Below are positions 10,401-18,091 of a stretch of 64,000 bases of DNA, piece after piece. Under the pieces are notes generated by a model. That model had not been told where the DNA came from. It searched no databases and saw only the letters and a list, made by a program, of their open reading frames with translations. Origin of the DNA: Ensifer adhaerens (lineage in GTDB: Bacteria; Pseudomonadota; Alphaproteobacteria; Rhizobiales; Rhizobiaceae). The translations under genes were made by a program, and so were the position numbers. The stretch lies in NCBI GenBank assembly GCA_900215285.1, contig OCMG01000004.1:558001-622000 (forward strand), written 5' to 3'. Every line of letters begins with the position of its first letter. The stretch's first letter is position 1.

Positions 10401-11359
10401 AAAGTCCGATCTTCGATCTCGCCGCCCCCCATGCCGAACCCTCGAGCCTCACGGCCTTCTCCGAGAACGCGCTTGTTCGCGATACAGAAAACAGAGACGA
10501 CGACTGTCTCGAACGGGCGTTTGCGACGGAGGGCGTACATTGCTACGCCATCGCTGACGGCCGCATGATCCTGAAGCATGACCGGCAGGTCCTCGACCCG
10601 CTGTTTGCACCTTACGAACTCGCGGCGCTTGATCCGGATCCGGACAATGCCGTGCTGCTGGGTCACCGCGAGACCGGCGAACCGCGCATCGCGATGCCCG
10701 TAAGGACCAATCCCGACAACCTGCCTGAGCTTTACAAGGCGGCCAGCGCCCGCGGCATCTATCGCGAGAACATCTTGGAAGGCGCGATGCTGGGCGAAGC
10801 CGCGCAGGCCTTTTCGCTCGTCCACTGGAACATGACGCACCGCTTCTGCGGCAAGTGCGGCAACCCGACCATCGCGAGAGCCGGCGGCTACAAGCGGGCC
10901 TGCGAGGCCTGCGGCAACATGCTCTTTCCGCGCACCGATCCGGTCGTCATCATGCTGGTCATCGATGAAGAGAATGATCGCTGCCTGCTGGGACGCAACG
11001 TCCAGTTCCCGGACGGCATGTATTCCTGCCTCGCCGGCTTTGTCGAACCCGGCGAGACGATCGAAAACGCCGTGCGCCGCGAGACATTGGAGGAATCGGG
11101 GATCGCGGTCGGCCAGATCCGCATCTACGCCTCGCAGCCCTGGCCGGTGCCGCATTCACTGATGATCGGCTGTTTTGGCCGCGCGGAAAGCCGCGACATC
11201 ACGTTTGACCAGAAGGAGCTGGCGGATTGCCGCTGGTTCACCCGCGAAGAGACGGAAGCCATGCTGAAACGCACGCTCGGCGAACCGGGCTCGGCACCGC
11301 CAAAGGGTGCGATTGCGCATCGACTGATGCAGGACTGGCTGGATTGGCCGGCGGTGTAA
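10397..11359 (+). CDS. nudC: NADH/NAD-RNA pyrophosphatase NudC
   Basis: NudC (320 aa) cleaves NADH and removes NAD caps from RNA. The zinc ribbon is clear (CGKCG ... CEACG, about residues 153-176), followed by FPRTDPVVIML, the Nudix box GFVEPGETIENAVRRETLEESG (about 214-236) and the NudC-specific SQPWPVPHSLMIG. The N-terminal regulatory domain is present, so the protein is full length. It is coupled to the HIT gene and converges on galE, whose stop is 6 bases away. Confidence 0.95.
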   Translation: MKSPIFDLAAPHAEPSSLTAFSENALVRDTENRDDDCLERAFATEGVHCYAIADGRMILKHDRQVLDPLFAPYELAALDPDPDNAVLLGHRETGEPRIAMPVRTNPDNLPELYKAASARGIYRENILEGAMLGEAAQAFSLVHWNMTHRFCGKCGNPTIARAGGYKRACEACGNMLFPRTDPVVIMLVIDEENDRCLLGRNVQFPDGMYSCLAGFVEPGETIENAVRRETLEESGIAVGQIRIYASQPWPVPHSLMIGCFGRAESRDITFDQKELADCRWFTREETEAMLKRTLGEPGSAPPKGAIAHRLMQDWLDWPAV

Positions 11360-11365
11360 CGCCGA

Positions 11366-12358
11366 TCAATAGGAATTCTTCCGCCGCAGGTGCTCTTCCC
11401 AGGCAAGCGCAGACGAGATGATTTCCTCGAGATTGTCATGCACCGGCTGCCAGCCCAACTCGCGCTTTGCGACGGCGGGATTGGCAACAATCAGCACCGC
11501 ATCGCCGGCGCGGCGGGGTGCGAAGCCGATGTTGAAATCGCGGCCGACCACCTTTTTCATCGTGTCGAGCACTTCGAGAACCGAGAAGCCGCGGCCATAG
11601 CCGCAATTGGCCACAAGCGAGCCGCCTCCGTCACGCATCCGCTGCAGCGCCTTCAGATGCGCGTTGGCGAGATCGGTCACATGAATATAGTCGCGCACAC
11701 AGGTGCCGTCCGGTGTCGGATAGTCTGTGCCGAAGACGTCTATCCTTTCGCGCTGTCCGGTGACGACCTGGCTGGCGACCTTGATCAAATGCGTCGCGCC
11801 CGGTGTAGACTGGCCTGTGCGGCCCTTCGGATCTGCGCCGGCCACGTTGAAATAACGCAGCGCCGTATAGGTGAAATCATGCGCGGCGGCCGTGTCGCGC
11901 AGCATGATCTCCGTCATCAGCTTGGAGCTGCCATAGGGCGATTCCGGCGAAAGCGGCGCAGTTTCCGAGACCGGATCGGAGCTGCCCGGCGTGCCGTAGA
12001 CCGCAGCAGTCGAGGAAAAGACGAAATGGCGGATACCGGTCTTGACCGCCCAGGCCATGAGTGCGCGGGACTTGACCGTGTTGTTCTCGTAGTAGCCGAG
12101 CGGGTCGCTCACCGAATCGGGTACGACGATGGAGCCGGCGAAATGGATGATGGCGTCGATCGTGTTTTCGGCAGCGATGCGGTCGAGGACAGCCGTGTCT
12201 GCAATATCGCCCTCGTAGAACCTGGCCTCCGGTGCAATTGCCCAGCGATGACCGGTCGAGAGGCGGTCGATGACGACCACGTCTTCGTTGGCGTCGGTCA
12301 GCGCCCAGACCATATGGCTTCCGATATAGCCTGCGCCCCCAGTGACCAGAACCGCCAT
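11366..12358 (-). CDS. galE: UDP-glucose 4-epimerase
   Basis: The 330-residue protein interconverts UDP-glucose and UDP-galactose, feeding surface polysaccharide synthesis. It shows the NAD-binding start MAVLVTGGAGYIGSHM, the catalytic YGSSK (YxxxK) and the GalE blocks ALRYFNVAGAD and CVRDYIHVTDLANAH. The start at 12358 has a GGAGG site. It lies next to the larger polysaccharide cluster but is separated from it by the DUF442 and GT2 genes on the other strand. Confidence 0.96.
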   Translation of the reverse strand: MAVLVTGGAGYIGSHMVWALTDANEDVVVIDRLSTGHRWAIAPEARFYEGDIADTAVLDRIAAENTIDAIIHFAGSIVVPDSVSDPLGYYENNTVKSRALMAWAVKTGIRHFVFSSTAAVYGTPGSSDPVSETAPLSPESPYGSSKLMTEIMLRDTAAAHDFTYTALRYFNVAGADPKGRTGQSTPGATHLIKVASQVVTGQRERIDVFGTDYPTPDGTCVRDYIHVTDLANAHLKALQRMRDGGGSLVANCGYGRGFSVLEVLDTMKKVVGRDFNIGFAPRRAGDAVLIVANPAVAKRELGWQPVHDNLEEIISSALAWEEHLRRKNSY

Positions 12359-12496
12359 GAATGCCTCCGCCTTCGATTCGACTGCGAGGCACGATAGCCG
12401 CTGCAATACCGCATGCAACTGCAATTTTGGCAGCGCCGAACTTGCAAGCAAGCGGTCCATGGCCACGAGAAACCTTGTCGCGGCCCGGACTTGAAG

Positions 12497-12514
12497 ATAC
12501 ATATCATTATGTAT
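12497..12514. promoter_or_regulatory. AT-rich palindrome between galE and the DUF442 gene
   Basis: Arms ATACATA and TATGTAT are perfectly complementary with a 4-base spacer (TCAT). The site lies 39 bases before the DUF442 start and 139 bases before the galE start, within an unusually AT-rich block that also contains TATATAT and a TTGACT box. It is placed to act as an operator for the plus-strand gene. The regulator is unknown. Confidence 0.5.
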
Positions 12515-12552
12515 ATATATTTGACTCAGATAACGGTTCGAAAGCTTCCTGA

Positions 12553-12969
12553 ATGCCACCCACACCCTCGCAAACCCGGCCCGGCTTTCTAGGCCGAATT
12601 CTTGCAGCACTCTTCAAGAAAGGACAGAGCCCCTCCATGCGTCAGATCGACAGCAACTATTTCGTCGCCGGACAGATTGCTCCGGAACATCTCGCCCAGC
12701 TGAAGGAGGCGGGATTTTCCGCCGTATGTTGCATGCGTCCCGATGGCGAGGGCTACAACCAGCCCGCTTTCTCCGAGATCGAAGCGGCAGCGCGCGCCGT
12801 CGGCATGAATGCCTATTATCTGCCGGTTTCCGGCGGATCGATGCCGATGCAACATGCCTCGAAGCTGAAAGCGGTCCTGCGCGACGAGAAGGGCAAGATT
12901 CTCGGCTACTGCGCCTCCGGCGGCCGCTCCACCATGCTTTATCAGCTTGCCCGGCAGGCGGCGGCATAA
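12553..12969 (+). CDS. DUF442/TIGR01244 phosphatase-like protein
   Basis: The protein (138 aa from 12553) has the tyrosine-phosphatase-like fold of the beta-lactamase-hydrolase-like family: MRQIDSNYFVAGQI at the start of the domain, CCMRPDGEGYNQPAF, and the P-loop CASGGRS (Cys-x5-Arg) near the C-terminus. Related domains are fused to sulfur dioxygenases in Blh proteins; this is the stand-alone form. A second start at 12637 (MRQID) gives the usual family length of about 110 aa; the first would add a basic amphipathic tail. The choice is open. Confidence 0.78.
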   Translation: MPPTPSQTRPGFLGRILAALFKKGQSPSMRQIDSNYFVAGQIAPEHLAQLKEAGFSAVCCMRPDGEGYNQPAFSEIEAAARAVGMNAYYLPVSGGSMPMQHASKLKAVLRDEKGKILGYCASGGRSTMLYQLARQAAA

Positions 12970-13028
12970 GCTCCGCGATCGCGTGTTCCACCGATCGCTA
13001 GCCTCGCTCAAGCTAGCGGATCTAGACA

Positions 13029-13105
13029 GGAACCGTTCAGGCGCGCGCCGAGCACGGGACAGGACCGCACCCTCCCCTTACTCTGTCGCGCGCCTGAGCG
13101 GTTCC
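13029..13105. repeat. Long imperfect inverted repeat in a gene-free gap
   Basis: Nineteen-base arms (13029-13047 and 13087-13105) begin GGAACCG[T/C]TCAGG and pair at 18 of 19 positions around a 39-base loop. It lies 60 bases after the DUF442 gene and ends 40 bases before the GT2 start. Neither strand has a T-run after it, so it is not a classical terminator. It could be a leader structure or a remnant of a small palindromic mobile repeat. Confidence 0.6.
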
Positions 13106-13145
13106 GGGCCAGCTTCCGAATTCGACGCCCGGCGCGGAGAAGCCC

Positions 13146-14243
13146 ATGCCTCGTCTGTCGGTCCTCATTGCGCCTTCCAGAACTGCCGAAAGCGGTCTGG
13201 CGACGCTTCTTGCCAATCTTCTTGCCGATAGCACGCTCGACCTCGAAGTCGTCACCTTCGCAGATGATGCCCTGCCGCCCATCGATGACGCGCGGCTCAG
13301 GCTGCTGCCAGCCATGGCCGGCGGCACGCCGGAACAGACGATCTGGTCTACCCTCGTGACAATGTCGAACGGCGACTGGGTGACGCTTCTCAGGCCCGAC
13401 GACATGCTGGAGCCGGAGCTTGCGCTCATGGTGGATTTCGTTTCCGGCGCCAATCCGGCGGCGGACGCGCTGTCCTGGCACACGCTCCAGATCGACGCCA
13501 ACGACCCGCCGGAACGCCGCTTTTCCGTCGGCATCCCGAGCCAGTACGCGATCGTGAATATCGACAAGACGGTGATGCTGAAGGCCTTCTTCATGTGGGA
13601 GAATAGCCTCAACGTTCCCCGCATGCCCTTCGGGTTATATCATGGAGCCCTGAAGCGGCCCCTGGCGCTGCTGATCACCGAAAGCCTGGCCGCGTCCGGG
13701 CGCATCTCGCCGCTGCCTGTCGCCGAATGGCAGGCGCGGACGATCTTCATGGCGAATGAAATCGCATTTTGCGAACGGCCCATGTCGGTTATCGCCAAGC
13801 AGCACTTCACCCATGACAGCGCCGGCATTCCGACACCCGGGTTCCCATTTCATGCCGACATTGGCGAGGCTGCCGGTTATGCCGAAGTGCAGAACGCCGT
13901 GTTCCTGGAAATGGGTGCGCCCTGGGGACCCGGCGCGGAAGAGGCTTTCGCGCGCGCCGCGATGATCGATTGCCTGCTCGAAATCGATGAAGAGCGGTTC
14001 GCGGAGAAATGCGAGGCCTACGACAAGGCCTTTCGCGCCTGGGATAGCGGGCGGCATGCAAACCTCTTCCAGCCCTACTATGCCGGCCCCCAGGCGCCCG
14101 ACATCCGACGCGGTCTGCACGGCAATATGCTGATGGTCGATCGCTTCATCGGCAGGGCGCGCACCGCGCAGGACTTCTATCGCGTCATGCGCTCGTTTCT
14201 CGCTCCGGTTCGCCTGATCTGCGGCGCCGGTGCTGCGATCTAA
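13146..14243 (+). CDS. GT2-like glycosyltransferase paralogue
   Basis: The 365-residue product opens MPRLSVLIAPSRTAESGLATLLANLL and has a GDWVTLLRPDDMLEP segment in the place of the GT2 DxD motif. It aligns by eye along its whole length with the glycosyltransferase encoded at 18088-19281: ADALSWHTL versus VDAISWNRL, GLYHGALKRPLAL versus SVYHAAVRRDLIE, and similar C-termini. The nucleotide-binding region is degenerate compared with that paralogue, so activity is uncertain. It converges on the GT-B gene with a 12-base gap and presumably acts on the same surface glycan. Confidence 0.72.
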   Translation: MPRLSVLIAPSRTAESGLATLLANLLADSTLDLEVVTFADDALPPIDDARLRLLPAMAGGTPEQTIWSTLVTMSNGDWVTLLRPDDMLEPELALMVDFVSGANPAADALSWHTLQIDANDPPERRFSVGIPSQYAIVNIDKTVMLKAFFMWENSLNVPRMPFGLYHGALKRPLALLITESLAASGRISPLPVAEWQARTIFMANEIAFCERPMSVIAKQHFTHDSAGIPTPGFPFHADIGEAAGYAEVQNAVFLEMGAPWGPGAEEAFARAAMIDCLLEIDEERFAEKCEAYDKAFRAWDSGRHANLFQPYYAGPQAPDIRRGLHGNMLMVDRFIGRARTAQDFYRVMRSFLAPVRLICGAGAAI

Positions 14244-14255
14244 CGGAGAACGGGT

Positions 14256-15464
14256 TCAGGTCCCGCCGGATTTCCCGAATTGCCGCAACCCCTCCTCGTT
14301 CGGGAAACATTCCAGGAAATGCGCGAGGCTACCCTTGGAGGGCCTGCCTTGTGCAGCGGAAGAACCTTGCGGAAAGCTCCCGAGAAACCAGTCCAGCGGC
14401 GCAGCACCCAGGGCAGCTGCAAAATCCGGACGCCTCTTGGGGCGCATCACCAGGTCGCTGTAGATCGCGGCAAAGGCATCGCGAGAGACTTCGGGGCGGA
14501 AGCGCCGGGCTGCATCCAGCGCTGCCGCATCGCCCAGGCTCTGTCGCAACATCGGCTCGCTCAGGATCTCCGTAAGCATCAGACTACACTCTTCCTCGCT
14601 TTGCGCCACAAGCCCGGTCTCGCCATGGCGCACGATCGCGCGTTCGGCGGGATTGTCGAGAACCAGCGGCGCAAGGCCGGCGGACATGGCCTCGACCAGA
14701 GCGTTTTCCGCCGTCCCGAAATGATGGCGATCGAGTGGATAGAAGAAGAAATCGAGCCCGGCGAGCGCGGTCGCCGGGTCGTCCGTCTGGCCCATCATGA
14801 CGACGCGCTCGGGGTGACGCATGGCGGCATGAGCCCTGGCCGGGCCGCCATCGAGCGCAAAGGCGCCATAGACCAGGATCTGGAAATCGGCACATGATGC
14901 CGCATCGATCATCCGGAAGAAAGCCGGATTCATCTTGACGAAATCGACCGTGCCGAGATAGCCGCCGCGCAGCCTGGCGGAAGCCGGCCGTCTTGTCGGT
15001 GGACGATCGAGGCCAAAGCCGCTGCCCACAACGCGAAGATCGCCGCCGGCCGGCCGGGCCAGAGAACAGGGCGACGTGTAGACGAAGATGTCTGCCGCGT
15101 CGGTCAGCCCCTCGGCGATCAATGGCGGCGAGAGGCCCGATATATGCGACCAGAGCAGCGTGCGCGCGGGTGGTAGCGGCATGCGGGAGAGAGCTTCATA
15201 GAGGCGCGGATGGTTCCAGAACTCCACCTGCACTATATCGGCGGCGCCGAGGATCGCCATGATATCAGCGCTCGACGGCGCTTCGAGCACCTGCGCGCCG
15301 GTGGCCGCGATGGCCTCTGCATAGCGTCTGTCACGCGCCGGCTCGAGGAGGAGATAGGTATGACTGGCGGCTTGTGCATCGACGCCCCGGATGGCGGCAT
15401 GAGCCCTGCCGACCCCGCCGCCGAGATGGGCGGCCAGATGTGCGACCTGAATTGCGGGCGTCAT
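14256..15464 (-). CDS. GT-B fold glycosyltransferase (GT4-like)
   Basis: The 402-residue protein has a Rossmann-like N-terminal half (IQVAHLAAHLGGGVGRAH) and the GT-B C-terminal donor-binding signature FGTAENALVEAMSAGLAPLVLDN, where the Glu pair binds the sugar nucleotide. No membrane segment is visible, so it probably works on the cytoplasmic side. It is the last gene of the minus-strand sugar operon and overlaps the epimerase gene by 4 bases. Donor and acceptor are unknown. Confidence 0.82.
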   Translation of the reverse strand: MTPAIQVAHLAAHLGGGVGRAHAAIRGVDAQAASHTYLLLEPARDRRYAEAIAATGAQVLEAPSSADIMAILGAADIVQVEFWNHPRLYEALSRMPLPPARTLLWSHISGLSPPLIAEGLTDAADIFVYTSPCSLARPAGGDLRVVGSGFGLDRPPTRRPASARLRGGYLGTVDFVKMNPAFFRMIDAASCADFQILVYGAFALDGGPARAHAAMRHPERVVMMGQTDDPATALAGLDFFFYPLDRHHFGTAENALVEAMSAGLAPLVLDNPAERAIVRHGETGLVAQSEEECSLMLTEILSEPMLRQSLGDAAALDAARRFRPEVSRDAFAAIYSDLVMRPKRRPDFAAALGAAPLDWFLGSFPQGSSAAQGRPSKGSLAHFLECFPNEEGLRQFGKSGGT

Positions 15465-16303
15465 CGCGGGGCCTGCCAGTTGCAGACGCCGACGACCGCG
15501 GCCGGGTCGTGAGGCGGGATCGGATCACTCGAGAAGATCAGAAGATCGCGCCGGCCGAACGTGTCGGCAATGCGTTCTGCTAAAAGCCGGATGGTGATCG
15601 GGCGGCCCGAACAGATATTGACGACACCGTCCTGCCCCGTATCGGCGATGGCCGCTATCATGCGCCCTGCATCGGCAACATCGAGATAATCGCGAAGTTG
15701 GGTGCCAGCGGACAGGCGCGCATGCTCGCCGCGCGCGAGGCTGTCTCGAATGTAGGGTGCAAGCCGCCCCGCCTGTTCGCCCTCGCCGTGAAGATAAAAG
15801 AGGCGACACCATGTGAAGCGCTGGCCGGCAAGAGCCGTATGTCGCTGGAGCGCGAAATAGGTGGCAAGCTTGGCGGCCGCGTAATTGGTCGAGGGACCCA
15901 GCGGTGCGTCGGGCTGGATGCGCGTGGACGGCAGGCGATATTCCATGCAGGTGCCAAGGCCGATGACATGGCCCACTCCGGCTCTCGCGGCCGCGCGCGC
16001 CATCACGATGCTGCCCACCGTGCAGATGAAATTGTAGCGCGAGCGCTGGTAGGTTTTCGGATCGACATACCATGCCGCATGGATCAGCGTATCGTGCCCC
16101 GTGAGCGCACGCGTCCACCAGTCTTCACGCTCAGCGAAGAGATCGCGCGTCAGCACGACATTGACATTGGTCGTGGAAATTCCGGCCCGCAGCATGCTGC
16201 CCGGTCGCACCGCGGCTGTGACCTCGTGACCGGTTGCGAGCAGGTGCTTCAGGATCTGCCGACCCACGAAGCCGCTGGCACCGGTGAGGAAAACCCTGCT
16301 CAT
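15461..16303 (-). CDS. NAD-dependent epimerase/dehydratase (SDR family)
   Basis: The 280-residue protein begins MSRVFLTGASGFVGRQILKHLL, the glycine-rich NAD(P)-binding motif of extended SDR enzymes. The Tyr-x3-Lys appears as NYAAAKLATYF. It ends shortly after the substrate domain (VGVCNWQAPR) and is a little short for the family. In this operon it could be the 4-keto reductase that finishes the deoxysugar; that is inferred from context. Four-base overlaps link it to both neighbours. Confidence 0.85.
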   Translation of the reverse strand: MSRVFLTGASGFVGRQILKHLLATGHEVTAAVRPGSMLRAGISTTNVNVVLTRDLFAEREDWWTRALTGHDTLIHAAWYVDPKTYQRSRYNFICTVGSIVMARAAARAGVGHVIGLGTCMEYRLPSTRIQPDAPLGPSTNYAAAKLATYFALQRHTALAGQRFTWCRLFYLHGEGEQAGRLAPYIRDSLARGEHARLSAGTQLRDYLDVADAGRMIAAIADTGQDGVVNICSGRPITIRLLAERIADTFGRRDLLIFSSDPIPPHDPAAVVGVCNWQAPR

Positions 16304-17973
16304 GCGCTGGCGTTGACACCCTCAAGGGCGGGCAGACTGATCGCGCGGGAAAAATCGAGGCCATAGCGCTCGGCATGCTCTCCCCATTCATGGTCTGCCT
16401 CGGTGATTTCGAGGAAGCGACGGTAATGGGCGTTTGCGAGACGCTGATGCTCCGGGCCCATGCCGGTATAGGCTTCAGCCAGGAAATAATGCGCGAAGGG
16501 CTGCCCTTCGTGACGATTGATGACCTCCTTGAAGGTCGTCGCCGCCAGTTCGAAATTGCCTTCGCGCATGTTGCGGTTCTTCACGAAATTCGCCTCAAGA
16601 TTCATATCGAACATGAAACGCTTGAGCGCCGTCTTGTCAATGCCGGGGGCCTTAATGACATAATCCGTCATGTCGATGGCGCCGATGCGCAGGTGTTCGG
16701 GCGCAAGCCAGCCTTCGCGCTTGCACTGTTCGAAAAGCGCACTGCCGCGCAGTGGCGTGGCATAGTTGAAAAAGGCCCAGTCAAAGCCGGTTTCGAGAAT
16801 GAACTGTCGCGTCTCTTCGCGTTCTGCATCGGTTTCGCCGGGGAGACCGATGACGAAGAAGGCGCAGGTGAAGATGCCGTTGGCCTGCAGGATTTCCACC
16901 GTCGGTTTGATGCGCGAGAAGGCAATCGGCTTGTATATGATCTCCTTCAGCACGCGTTTCGAGCCGGATTCGATGGCGAGGAAGATCGTATCAACACCCG
17001 CACGGCGCATCAGATACGCCATTTCCTCATCGATATAGGACATCGTGACGCCATTTGGCATCTCGACCCGTATGTTGAACTGGGCAAGCTTGCGGAACAA
17101 ATCCTTTGCCCGGTCACGATTGAGCAGGAGCTGGTCATCATAAATGGTCAGGACGTTCAGACCATAGGTGTCGACCAGCTTGCGGACATGTTCAATGATG
17201 AGATCGACCGAGGCATAGCGCATGGAGGCGCCATGAAAGGACGGCTCGGCGCAGAAATTGCACTTGAACGGACAGCCCCGCGAGGTCACGAGGAAAAACT
17301 GCTTCGAGCTAGAGGCATATTTGACAAAAGGCGAGAAGGCCTCGCGCATGGAATAGGCCGGCACATCGACCAGTTCGTAATCGACGTCGATGACGCGGTC
17401 GAGATCCTCGGTGACGGCATGCGGCCGTGGCTTCGTCAATGCTTCGGACGTATTGCGGATCCAGGGATCGGTCTCGAAGGCGCTCATCATCTCCGGCGTG
17501 TTCAGAAGTTTCAGAAGACCGGCCTCGCCTTCGGAGAAGCAGAAGGCATCAAGGCTGACGCCCTCCTCGATCATGTCCCTGTGTCCGGTCGTGACCGCAG
17601 GCCCGCCGGCAACCTGGATGAGAGACGGAAACTCGGCCCGGACCATTTCGGAAAGACGCTGCAGCCATCCGAAGGAAATGTCATAGGACATCGAGAAGCC
17701 GACGACATCCACATCGCCGCGCGAAAGCGCCTGGCGCAGGCGGTCGGCCACGCTCATGGGGCTTGCAATGTTCAGATCCAGGATTTCGGCGTCGTGAAGC
17801 CCGTCGGATGCCTTGCGAATGTGCGAGGCGATCGTCAGCACACCGTAAGGAAAGGCCAGGAAGGAGCGCACGGACTTGATCTTCTTGTCCGTGTTCTTGC
17901 TGTTGTCGACGATGTAGGGCAACACCACCAGAAGCAGTTTGCGACCCGCGACCTTCACGTCGTGTTCGTCCAT
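16300..17973 (-). CDS. B12-binding domain radical SAM protein
   Basis: The 557-residue protein has an N-terminal cobalamin-binding-like domain (about residues 15-170, with VDVVGFSMSYDISFGWL and VAGGPAVTTGH) and a radical SAM domain whose SRGCPFKCNFCAEPSF (CxxxCxxC) binds the 4Fe-4S cluster. Downstream NGVTMSYID, AIESGSKRVLK and FFVIGLPGET are typical. After about residue 470 there is a TPR-like tail (NFELAATTFKEVINRHEGQP ... HYFLAEAYTGMG). The start at 17973 has GGGAG 9 bases upstream; upstream in-frame ATG 18021 and TTG 18072 are less likely. Family members do methylations or other radical chemistry; here a sugar or lipid-linked glycan is the likely target. Confidence 0.85.
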   Translation of the reverse strand: MDEHDVKVAGRKLLLVVLPYIVDNSKNTDKKIKSVRSFLAFPYGVLTIASHIRKASDGLHDAEILDLNIASPMSVADRLRQALSRGDVDVVGFSMSYDISFGWLQRLSEMVRAEFPSLIQVAGGPAVTTGHRDMIEEGVSLDAFCFSEGEAGLLKLLNTPEMMSAFETDPWIRNTSEALTKPRPHAVTEDLDRVIDVDYELVDVPAYSMREAFSPFVKYASSSKQFFLVTSRGCPFKCNFCAEPSFHGASMRYASVDLIIEHVRKLVDTYGLNVLTIYDDQLLLNRDRAKDLFRKLAQFNIRVEMPNGVTMSYIDEEMAYLMRRAGVDTIFLAIESGSKRVLKEIIYKPIAFSRIKPTVEILQANGIFTCAFFVIGLPGETDAEREETRQFILETGFDWAFFNYATPLRGSALFEQCKREGWLAPEHLRIGAIDMTDYVIKAPGIDKTALKRFMFDMNLEANFVKNRNMREGNFELAATTFKEVINRHEGQPFAHYFLAEAYTGMGPEHQRLANAHYRRFLEITEADHEWGEHAERYGLDFSRAISLPALEGVNASA

Positions 17974-18071
17974 GTTCAGTAGCTCCCACTGCGCCGGATC
18001 ATGCGCTTTGACCGACGACATCACAATTAGCAGATCCTGCAATACCCTGGCTGTCTTGCCCGAGACTGGCA

Positions 18072-18091
18072 AGGGCGGGCGCAGGTGTCAG
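18072..18091. repeat. Direct repeat copy 1 (AGGGCGGGCGCAGGTGTCAG)
   Basis: An exact 20-base match to 19262-19281, 1190 bases away in the same orientation. It holds the TGA stop of the glycosyltransferase gene (complement of 18088-18090) and the bases just after it. Identity stops abruptly on both sides. Confidence 0.9.

Noticed and set aside
17974..18072. N-terminal extension of the radical SAM protein (TTG 18072 or ATG 18021)
   Set aside because: The added residues show no family pattern, while ATG 17973 has a well-placed GGGAG.
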